Of a stretch of 64,000 bases of DNA, positions 46,640-56,401 are shown in pieces. The translations under genes were made by a program, and so were the position numbers. Source of the stretch: Neospora caninum Liverpool (taxonomy: Eukaryota; Apicomplexa; Conoidasida; Eucoccidiorida; Sarcocystidae); NCBI RefSeq assembly GCF_000208865.1, contig NC_018394.1, positions 2,007,964 through 2,071,963 on the forward strand, given 5' to 3'. Position 1 is the stretch's first letter, and each line of letters starts with the position of its first letter. Below the pieces are notes generated by a model that was not told the DNA's origin, searched no databases, and saw only the letters and a list, made by a program, of their open reading frames with translations.

Positions 46640-48251
46640 TACTCTAGTCAAGGAGACCGCCCTCTTTTCGGCTTCGGTAACACTAGGTGACAGCGGGAAG
46701 AGGTAAATCCATGTGAGCCCCCTAGTACTGTTTTATCTCTGAAAGCTAGCTTACTGCACGGCAGAGCACATGCTCTGATGTGAGGAAACGACGTGTAGAA
46801 CCACGCATGACAGCCCTGTGTGAGCTGTCTGTTGTGCATTCAGAGACTCCAATGCAGATAAATATCCACACGATAGGAGTAGCTGTACACGAGTAGTAAT
46901 TTTTTTTCACGCTCGAGGTGCACAGATTGAGCGCCTGACCCTCGACCTGAAATACTTGAACCGGTACCGAACACCTTTAACAAAACAGCGAAGCAGCTAC
47001 CAACGATCTAAATAGGCTCAACCCTGCAGGATGACGAAGCAGAGGCCTGCACTCTGCCAGGTGACCGTTTGTTGTTCGCGCGAGCGAGGAGGGAACAAAA
47101 TGTAAGTATTCGTGAACACCTCTGGCGCGTGTTTTTACATGCGTTTTTCAAGAGAGCGCATGATGCACAAGGCCGCCACCTCAGAGCTGGTGTGTTCCTT
47201 CATGACTGGCGAACCCCGCAAGCTGGCGACACGGGGCGTTAGGCAACACACTAGGATTCTCTACGAATGCGTCCCAAAGTGGTTTTCGAGGTAAATCCGA
47301 ACAGTGCATTGGACGACAGTCGATAAATGTCACCGGAAAGATCGACACGGTATCCCGACCCAGTAGAAATATATCAATCGTGTCTCGTTGGGACGGTCGG
47401 ATACGCTCTCTGGACATTTTTATCTGTATTCGGAAGCGTGAGCGAGACCCGGTTCTGTCCGTGCCTTTTGCCTTTGATATTTTCGACGAAGGAATAAGGT
47501 ACTCAGCGACTGCATCGGAACTTGCTCTAACTTCGCGTGCGCACAAAGCGATCACTTCCTGCGTGAAGGCAATCCACAAACAGCCCACACTCGCGGCTGT
47601 GCGAAGAGTTCACCAAAAAATAACAGGACCGGTGGTGCGTGTTTGTGAGGTGTTGGAGAAATGCCGGTGAATTGACGGCTGCGGAAAATACGTTTCAAAG
47701 CAGGTTCGAAAGGTGACAGTGCCTCCGGTGATATGTGTGGCCAAGGATGGATCGCCCTAGAAATTGTGCAAACATGCAAAGGAAGGGTCGAGCCGTGGAA
47801 ATTGAGATTTACCTCCAAACGATTATGCCCGGCTCGCAAACCTTTGGAGCTTTGATGTTCACTGTGACCGCTCGGCCATTTCAACGGTCAGGGGCAGGAA
47901 CACTGGCTGCTCTTATTCACTGACCGCAGAAACGGCGCCGTCACACATATTAGAATGTGACCGGATCTCTACCCTGTGAGAACTTCACGCACTGATTGTG
48001 TCCGTGGTGTCGAAATATCCAACACCGGTCCTTGCATGTATACCACAAACTCCGCATACCGCACACTCCGGACGGCAATGCTCTAATCAATTCTTAAACA
48101 AGTAAAACAACACGTGGAATCCAGGCCAAGAGTTACCGTTACGGCATTCGTGTCCGAATGCCGAGCGATCCCGTCACATCACCAGGTTTGCCCCTTCCCT
48201 GTTCTGTATTGCTCCGATGCCTTCCTGTTGTTCTCTCCTTGACTCTCGCCC

Positions 48252-50504
48252 TCATGTCCCGTACGATGCGTCGGTGCAGTCACCGAACTCATGGCCTCCT
48301 CCGCGCGGATGGCTGTTCCAGAGGTTCCCGAGTGTCTCACCAACTTTTCGGAAGGCATTTTGCACACCAACTAACCCCCACTGGACGCCCTCCTGAATAT
48401 TCCCACTGGTAAAGGCTTTTACAGCAGCGAAGCCACGAGAACGCTTCGCCTCCGTGGCGACAGAGCACTCGCAACGGCTATCAAGCTCCGTTAAATTGAA
48501 CGCATACAAGAAGGATCCATGCACAGAGCCATAGATATGGTAGAAGTCTCTCGAATGCTCGATCGCCTGAAACTTCTGCTTCTCATAAAAATGCACCGCT
48601 GCATGGTTGTACTCTACGACATGGAGAAATACTGCTCGCGTCGGAAGCTTATTAAGACAAGGACAAGCAAAGTAAGCGAGTGTTCGTTGAATAAGTTCTT
48701 GGGCAAGTCCCTTCTGCCGGAACTCTTCGGCGACGCCTAGAGTAAGAATATATGCCAGGTCCGATACAGATTCGTCGGCTTGGAGATTCGGGAAATTCAA
48801 AGCGACCGCCGCTTCCGAGGCATCCGAGACCTCAGAACTCTCTTCTCGCTCCTCCTCGATCCCATCACGAGGCCCGCTGCTTGACTCGCCTGCCCCCGAG
48901 CCGGGGACTCCGACGAGACTGCCTGACAGCCTCGTGCGTTTCTCGAAACTCTCGTCTCCGAAGCGACAGATCCCTGAACCGCTCAACTTCCGTTGACCGC
49001 GTTGAGTGGCGTTCGAAGAAAGGCTATCTGCGTACACAGGCGGGAGGTGTGCACTAAACGGAGCCCACCTTTGTCCGGGCAAGCGGGCACTCGGTTGAAG
49101 GATTTGACGGCTTTGTCCCAGAGCATGGCTACAGCAAGTGGACTTTCGGCGTGTCGTCCGTGGCCGCGACTCACGTCCTGGAGCTTGCTCTGCGCCAAAC
49201 GGACACTCACGCTTCATTCTGTACCACCTCCGTACACAGTCCATATCATGTGACCGAAAATACGCCGACTTCTGGGAGACCGTGATTATCCCTACAAGCA
49301 GTTCATCGCACGCATCGTCGTCCTCCTTCTCCAATGGGCCTGGAGTGGCCGATCCTCCAGTTTCTTCGCTCACACAGTCGCCCGCGCGAGAGCTCGTCCC
49401 CCCGGAATTTCCTTGTAAGGACGAATCTCCATTATCGCGAGAAACCGACGCATCCGGCGCGAGGGATGGGTCCGAATCATGAATGGAGCTGTCGGATGGG
49501 TTTCCTGCACTAGGGCTCGTACGAGTGGGTGACGGCTGCCTTCTCCCAGTGGTTTCTCCATCCGCTCGTTCGCTTACACCCGCGCTCGAGGCCAGAACAT
49601 CTGGGGCCCAGACATGGTATGGGCTGGCGACAGTGCGCGGTTGTCTCTGGCAACCCGCGTCTGAAAACGGCTCGTGGGTGCCGTGCTCTTGTGCGTCGCG
49701 AGTGCCCGACGTCGAAGGCTCAGTCAGCCGATCCAGAGCCGCACAGGCCGTGGAACGAGGTTGACTGTCTTCAGGAAAACTGCCGATAGCGCTCGCTTCC
49801 TCTCGAACCCCCGACGAACCGCCATCCTGCGAGAAGGAAGCGGGGCACCGGGGCACGGAGGAAGTTAGGTGCCGAGCTGGTGTAGGTCTCGGCTGTGCAC
49901 ACGAGGTTAAACGCCGCGGGAGGCTCTCCAAGTCCTGTTTGGAGACAACGGCAGCAAGGGAGAAGCACTGCCCTTTACAGACAAAGTCATAAAATGTGTG
50001 TTCATACTTGAATGGGAAAAGCTCCTCATGCAACTGGCGAAGCTGTGTGTAATCGGACGGCTTGACAGGGCGAAAGCGAAGACAAGACAGCGGAAGCTTA
50101 GCGATATCCGCGTCTCTCGCGAACTTGTGGACCGGTGCAATTAAGGGCGGCCGAGCTGCACAACTGGGAGGAATAGCCGATGAGGAAGACGGCCGCAAAC
50201 AGGCCGCCGGCGCCACACTTTTTGGTTCCTGAGGTAACCGACCTGCAGCATCATCCGATTCCCTGAAGGGCGCCTCGATAGCTGGTCGCTCTGTTCCTGG
50301 AGACGGCGAGTGACTTTGCTCCTCTGATGGAAAATGAACAGGTTTCCCCGGGTTGCCAGCCTCTCTTGCGGCCTCTTGTAGACGGCCGGGCGCTTCCGTG
50401 GGTCCGAGCGAAACAGACCCGTCCACCCGCAGAACGGACATTGAATCAGAGGGGTGTGTGAAGGAACCGATTGCTCGAGACGCACCAATGAGAAACGAAC
50501 ACAA
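48252..50504 (-). CDS. NAA60: NAA60-like N-alpha-acetyltransferase (GNAT family) with large insertion
   Basis: Single uninterrupted exon of 750 residues. The GNAT fold matches N-alpha-acetyltransferase 60, which transfers acetyl from acetyl-CoA to N-termini of membrane proteins at Golgi/ER membranes. It is in three pieces. LRFRPVKPSDYTQLRQLHEE..FPFKYEHTFYDF..FSLAAVV (about 143-190) is the N-terminal half. DELLVGIITVSQKSAYF (about 403-420) is the next strand. AYILTLGVAEEFRQKGLAQE (about 584-603) holds the acetyl-CoA-binding RQKGLA turn, followed by AVFLHVVEYNHAAVHFYE and DFYHIYGSVHGSFLYAFNL. The two insertions (about 210 and 165 residues) are Ser/Pro/Gly-rich and acidic. The last ~60 residues include NIQEGVQWGLVGVQNAFRKV, a likely amphipathic helix like those that attach human NAA60 to membranes. 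Human NAA60 is about 240 residues. An Met at 50438 could also start the protein. The symbol is by family, not by confirmed orthology. Confidence 0.88.
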   Translation of the reverse strand: MCSFLIGASRAIGSFTHPSDSMSVLRVDGSVSLGPTEAPGRLQEAAREAGNPGKPVHFPSEEQSHSPSPGTERPAIEAPFRESDDAAGRLPQEPKSVAPAACLRPSSSSAIPPSCAARPPLIAPVHKFARDADIAKLPLSCLRFRPVKPSDYTQLRQLHEELFPFKYEHTFYDFVCKGQCFSLAAVVSKQDLESLPRRLTSCAQPRPTPARHLTSSVPRCPASFSQDGGSSGVREEASAIGSFPEDSQPRSTACAALDRLTEPSTSGTRDAQEHGTHEPFSDAGCQRQPRTVASPYHVWAPDVLASSAGVSERADGETTGRRQPSPTRTSPSAGNPSDSSIHDSDPSLAPDASVSRDNGDSSLQGNSGGTSSRAGDCVSEETGGSATPGPLEKEDDDACDELLVGIITVSQKSAYFRSHDMDCVRRWYRMKRECPFGAEQAPGRESRPRTTRRKSTCCSHALGQSRQILQPSARLPGQRWAPFSAHLPPVYADSLSSNATQRGQRKLSGSGICRFGDESFEKRTRLSGSLVGVPGSGAGESSSGPRDGIEEEREESSEVSDASEAAVALNFPNLQADESVSDLAYILTLGVAEEFRQKGLAQELIQRTLAYFACPCLNKLPTRAVFLHVVEYNHAAVHFYEKQKFQAIEHSRDFYHIYGSVHGSFLYAFNLTELDSRCECSVATEAKRSRGFAAVKAFTSGNIQEGVQWGLVGVQNAFRKVGETLGNLWNSHPRGGGHEFGDCTDASYGT

Positions 50505-52593
50505 GCAATCTCTGGTAACGGCCGCAAAGACGACCCGTGCAAGGGACTACCCTCCCTCCTCGGTGTACCGCCCAACAAATTGCCCTTCCACTAGATGAGT
50601 GCATTTGAAACCTACATGAGTGACGTGAGACAAGATAAAAGTAAGAGATGCGGTATCTCGCTTTCCAGACTGGTTTGAGTCGATCGCGTACGCGTACATA
50701 GAGTCGCGGGTTGTGCCCCGCCTCCCAAAAAGTGAGAACGGCGCGCGGGAACACTTTAGGGAAAAATCGACAACGGCATCCGCACGGAAAGAACGTGAGG
50801 AGAATACACAGAGTCGCCGGTGTGCACAACCAGACACCGGAAACACAAGGGCGGAGCATAAATCACACTGCTCTTACTTCCGTTACGGCCGCCAGTCGAG
50901 TCTTCCAGAATCAAGAAACACGTACACTTTTCGGCACCACGCAGCCTCGCTTTGCCATCAAAGGGAAAGAGATGGAAGCCATTGCACGGGAGTTTCTAAT
51001 CGAGAATTATGGCACCAGTACGCCGCAAGAGATGGAATTTTTCCTGCATAACCCAACGGGTTTTCATGTTGCATGCGGCGGAACCAACCCTGTCTGTTGG
51101 TCGGACGGCAAAAGGGGTGCGCAGGGAACACACGCGTCGGCAAGGACGTGTGTGTTGTCCTTTCGTGGTTTTTTTCCACTACTCGGCTAGTTGAAGCCGT
51201 CATAACAAGTCGCCTTGCGCAGGAGAGGAAACATTCGCGAGGCGCCTAAGGCCGGGTTCGCGCAGTACCGCACATATGTTTGCCGATACGGTGGAGCGCA
51301 AGACTGCGATGGTTACTTTTAAACTCACAACTGGGGCACGTGAAAGCCACAAAGAGAAGGCAGAGTGGACGCGGCCAAGGTGAATGAACATGTGCTTGCC
51401 TCTGGAACTCACTGACTCGGCGTTTCCGGTCCCTACAAGACAACCTCATGGGTGACCAGCTTAGGCACGAAACGCGCTCGCCGCTGATGGCAAGAAAGGG
51501 TGATCATCGAGACTTGCGCCCACCATGCAGCCGGACACAGCGGCGCAGGACAGTTACGGCCCTCGCGTGTGCTTGGATGGGACAGCTTCTCGAATCGTGG
51601 GACTGGAATTCTCTGTGCAACTTTTAGTAGGGTTCGAAATAAAAGCGTTGAGGCGTAAAAATAATGGCCTTGACGGTTTCTCGAGAAAGCTTGTCTATAA
51701 TCAGAGTAGATTCTGCTGTACGAGAACGACGGCGAATTGTACGCCGCTGCGGATTCGAACCTCCAGCACGGCAGTCTGCTCATCGCGGGGGTTTGCGGAG
51801 ATGACCCACGCTGTCGAGTCTCCGGAGTCAACATGAATGCGACGGCAGCCACTGAGGCTGAGGGACTCTCTTTCTCTGCGTGAAACCGGCTGACCTTTGT
51901 CTGTTTGCTCCGCCTTTAATTTCACTGGGTTTTCTGTTGTCCTCCGAGAGAACTGTTGTAGGTTCTTTTTTGTCACATCTTCGTAGTCCCGAGTCACACG
52001 ACGGTTTTCCCGCGACTTGGAGCAGTGATCGGCGCTAGCTGGCGGTCAGAATTGGTTGCCGAAGCATGTGAGTACGGTTCAACGCAGAATTGAACGTGGC
52101 TTCAGAACGGTAGTGAACAAGCGAGTAACCTTGTGCGATCTGCTTGTGAACATAGCGGCGGTACGCTTCGTAAGATAGGTGCCGAACGCACGTAAGAAAC
52201 GGCCCATTTCGCCGTCGATATCTCTTGAGGAAATGGGCGGGGGCCGTGTCCGTTTTCTACCGTGCACAGGACTCGTACTGCAACAGCATACTCGAGCACA
52301 AAGACGGTTTTACGTGTTTATGCGTTGTCAAGACGGTGACGCTTTTGCAAACGTTTGCCTGTGCAACCGCCTGTGTTGTGTCGGGGACGGAGAAAAGGAC
52401 GGTTCGGGGTTTTTGCTCTTGTTCAAAATTCCAGTCTAGCCCTTCTGTATGTCGTCGTAAGCCTGATCTCGTGCAGTTCGCGACGACCAAAGCGGCTGTC
52501 TATGCTACATGAAAGAGGGCTGGACCTTTTACTTTCGTGTTCTCTGTAGACCTGAAGAAAATCGCGTTATGTTCGGCACCGGGAGTGGAAACG
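50505..52593. other. Head-to-head spacer of the NAA60-like and alveolin genes
   Basis: About 2.1 kb separating two genes transcribed in opposite directions, so both promoters must lie here. No recognisable coding sequence. A pyrimidine-rich tract ending TCTCTGTAG at 52541-52549 sits just before the alveolin start and could be a splice acceptor for an upstream leader exon. Confidence 0.5.
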
Positions 52594-55500
52594 ATGGAGT
52601 TCTTGGAGAACATTTGCTGCGAGCCTAGGGAACGTCTCCCGGCGATCCCGGTGCTCCCTCTGACCTCCGTTGCAGGTTTGCCAGCATCTCAAACCCTGAT
52701 CGAAGAAAATGTGACTTATACTACGAAGCCGATGGTGGCTGAACAAATAATCGAGGTGCCACAGGTCGAGTACCGCGACCACATTGTAGAGGAGCGACAA
52801 ACAGTGGTTATGGAGAAGGTTGTTCATGTTCCTCGAAATGAGATCAAAGAACGAGTTGTGGAGATCCCACGCCATATCACGCGAGAAGTTTTCGTCGATG
52901 TACCTCAAGTTCAGGTTGTCGAGAAGTTTGTCGAGGTGCCGACTCCAGTTTATCAGGTAGAAAGCTGCTTCTATGGCTCGGCACACCCAACAGAGCCCTC
53001 TACTCCCATTTCTATGTCTGCGGGGGGCACTGCCGCAGGCCTGGGGAGGATTTCCAGAGGTTTCGGTTTTCCTGGCGTCCACCTGTAGCCCTGTATAGCC
53101 GTAGTTTTTTTCTGTTTGCACTTGTGTGTGCTCCTCCATATATCTGCATACCTTTTGGCCACGTACTCTTGAGCAGTATCACCGTCTGCACTACGGAAGT
53201 CGGGCGCTTGACTGTGTGTTGTGGGCAAAAGATGGCAAGAAGGAGAGGTTATACTGCAGGGGCTACCGTCGCTGGTTTTTTGCTCGTGAGAATTTCGCGG
53301 ACAAAGGACCCTGAATGCGAACCTTCGTCACCATGGCCAGCGTTCGGCGAGCAGTTGTTCTATCGTGTTTTCTTGGCTGTGCATTCATTTTCACCGGGGC
53401 AGGTGGTGCTCGAAGGGTGACAACAGGTCGCATCGTCTATTTTGTCAGAAAGCGAGAAGAGAGATGCCATCACAAATGCTATTGTTATTGTGATGTTGCC
53501 GTTTCTATTCCAGTGCACCGAATGCTTTTCACCACACTCCCGAGTCTGTGTGGTTTAGGCCCCCGCGGGGAGGATCTCAGCTGTCACCGCGTGCGTCATC
53601 ACCGGTGGTGGCTCTCGGAGCCATTAGCTTTCAGAGCAGACGGGCGAGCTCAGTTGGTGGCCCTCACGCCTTGGAATTTTCTTTTCGCCCGGACAGTGAC
53701 GTTACGCTTCTGTGTCATTGTCAGGCTGTGTTGAATGACTTAGAAGGCACGCCCCTTACCTTTCGACGTGCGCATCCAGGATGCAGTATCGCCGTCTGTC
53801 TTCACATTTTCTGGTGATGATTCTGTGTCCGTTTGCGCAGGAAAAAATCATTCCCGTGGCTCGCCCGGTGATCAAGCAAAAGACTACGCACGTGCCGAAA
53901 CCTGTTATCCATGAAAAGACTGTTGAAGTACCCCGCGTCTACTACAAGCCGGTAACAGTCGAGAAAATTGTCGAGGTTCCGGATTACCGTATCGAGTACA
54001 AGTACCGTGATGTCCCAGTTCCTCAGAAAGTCTTTAGAATTGTCCCGGTGGATCGTATCAAGTATGTGCCACAGATTCGTTATGTGGAAAAAGTCGTCAA
54101 GAAACCAGAAATTCGCACCCATACGCTGCCCCTATTTGAGAATGTACACGAACGGCCTGTCGCAGTTGCTGCGCCGCGTCGTGTTCCGGTTGCCAGCCCT
54201 GCCACGCCGGTACTCGTGGAACGGCAGCGTCGTGAAGTGGGTTGTTGCGACTCTCTAATGGAGGGACTGTTTGGATGTTTTACGCCTCCCACTCCCGATG
54301 GAAAGTACACATTTCACGGCATAAGCAGACGCCACATGCGCTTGGTGTCGCCACGGAACCCTCCGATCAACATGGACGTGGTTGTTATGCCACGAAATCA
54401 AAGACTCAGGAAAAGTCGAGGCCTGTGTGGAAGTTGCTGCGCCTCGACTGTCGTGGAAACGAAAGTAAGTAGAGAGAAGGAAGGCATGCGTGATTCGGAG
54501 GGTCAGAACGCTTGAGAGCCCTTCGTAAGAGGTGTAGCGTCACCACAGGCATCGTGCCGAGGTGGAGGCATTACTGCTTTGTTATGACGGGCGTCACTCA
54601 GTAATGCTGCTACGCCCCTAGGACGGCAGAGGATCTCCGACGCTTGTCTTTCAGCTTCTGTGAGAGTCACAGCCTCTTCGTTTCGACAGATGTTGATTTT
54701 GTTGAGTTAGAGTGACTATTAGGTGTTTGTTTCGTGGGCGCAGGCGAATCAACTGGTTTACCTGCCCTCGCCGACTCCGGTCGCGGAACGCCTCGTCTCA
54801 TCAGTTCAGCACTCATCAGTAGAACGGCCTCAGTCGGTGCCGTCTGCGGCTGCCTCTCCTCGATCGCTGCCGACAACGGTGTCTCAGAGTCCCCTCCCAC
54901 CTTCAGAGCCGGTGATTGAGACAAAGCTCGGCACTATGACGTTCCGTCAGTTCGAGAAACTGAATAATGAAGATCTCCTAAGGAATCGGTTACGTCCATT
55001 CGATATCCCGACACCAACCACTCAAATTGATTCCTCTAACGGTTCGAATTGCTCGCCGTTGCCGTGCCAAGAGGACTCAAGAGTCGGAGGCAGCCCCCGC
55101 GAGCTCCTCGCACGCCAGCGGCTTGGTGACGGTGCGACATTGGCCCCTCCAGTGACTCCTCGACCCGAGACAGAAAGTGCAGATAAATCGGAGGCCCTGC
55201 GTAGGCGGCGTGAAAAACTGAGGCTTCAGATCGAGCACGAACGAATTCATGCTGAACGCCTTCGGCTCGCACGTTTAGCTGAAGAACGGCGTATGCAGCT
55301 GCTCGAACTCCAGGAGCAGCAGAGGCTGGTGCAGCTTCAGGCTCACCAGCAGCAGACTGCCAATGAAGCGCAGCACCAGCTTTTTATGAAAGAGCAGGAA
55401 CATCTCCGCAGGGAGGTGAGACGTAGGGAGATGGAAGCTGCGGAGCGACGGGCGGCGGACACGGTCATTGCTCACGGATTCCCACCACTACACCAGGTAT

Positions 55501-56401
55501 GTTGCTGATGCTTTGCCGTGGTGCATTTCTGGTATGGCTTCATTTGTGATCCTGGTTCGCGGTGGCCAGGGTCACCAGATGCGCTTTTTGCGCCACTTAG
55601 GGGGAAGTGTGTGCGACAACTTGAATCAGATTCGCAACGAGTTTGCATGGTTGGCGTCTTCTGTGTAGGCACAGGCTGTTGCGGATGATGTCATGATCCA
55701 GACGCGGTATGGCCCCATGAAATTCCAGAACTTTGAAAAATTGAACAATGAAGACGCTATGACGAGGTGAGGCACTACGACGTACTTTCTGTTTGTTGTG
55801 CTCCTGTAACTTAGCGGACCTCTCGTTGCAGTGGACCACTAATTTTCCGTTCAAATGCTGCGATGTCTCTCATCATAGCTCGAATACGAAACTGTGCACT
55901 GTTGTGTGCAGCTCCCAAGGATTCATTGTCAGCACGCAAAACACAGCGGCATATTCTCCTAGTGTAAGGACACCGCGCGTGCAAGCTGGTGAAACCTACA
56001 GCGGCTCGACGAAATCGGTAGCGTACGCCGGAGGTCCTGCTTTCCCACTTCCCCTAAGAACTGCTGAGGCTGTTCGGCCCCCACAAACGGTGTCGATGTA
56101 TCAGGAGGCACCCTTGGTATATCCTCACCGAGTACCGATACTGAGCAGAGGGCCTGTGTATTTCCAGGAAGCACAGCCGGTGTATCTCCCAAGCGTTGTC
56201 CCACGCAGTCCTCTTGTTAGCGGTCCAGTTGCTGGCGTGTATCCTGTCGTCTACGAGTCACACGATGAGGACCTTCTGGATCAGCGTTACAAGATGCAGC
56301 TCCAGCAACTAACGAAGATAGCTGCACGAAATGCATTCCAAGCAGGCCGTAATGTGTACGAAGGTGTCCGCAATCTCGTCAATGGGGGGAAACAAGGCTG
56401 A
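52594..56401 (+). CDS. IMC14: Alveolin-family inner membrane complex protein, probably IMC14
   Basis: Intermediate-filament-like protein of the subpellicular network lining the inner membrane complex. Five in-frame exons: 52594-52956, 53841-54464, 54744-55496, 55669-55766 and 55912-56401, giving 775 residues. The alveolin core (about residues 40-225) is a series of charged Val/Pro repeats such as EQIIEVPQVEYRDHIVEE, VQVVEKFVEVPTP, VPKPVIHEKTVEVPRVYYKP and VTVEKIVEVPDYRIEY. Cysteine pairs at ENICCEP near the N-terminus, VGCCDSLMEGLFGCF and GLCGSCCAS are possible palmitoylation sites. Exon 3 carries an Arg/Glu/Gln-rich helix (about 480-575). A motif containing FEKLNNED occurs in exons 3 and 4, and the C-terminus is Tyr/Pro/Val-rich. 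The ATG at 52594 has purine at -3 and G at +4. Membership of the alveolins is clear; the number 14 rests on remembered linkage to PUF1 and should be checked. Confidence 0.92.

Larger units (their letters stand above)
44852..48251. other. Spacer holding the RPA1 5' region and the NAA60-like gene's 3' flank
   Basis: No recognisable complete gene. RPA1 lacks a start codon exon in my model, and that exon should lie in the first 1-1.5 kb here. From 46.1 to 48.2 kb open frames are short, on both strands, and without similarity. TGCATGC elements are concentrated at 46165-46171, 46354-46364 and 46633-46639 (described separately). An AT microsatellite sits at 45243-45264. Confidence 0.4.

Noticed and set aside
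53813..53819. Box C-like GTGATGA in the alveolin intron, and ATGATGA near 61968
   Set aside because: No box D at a suitable distance and no terminal stem, so no C/D snoRNA is supported.
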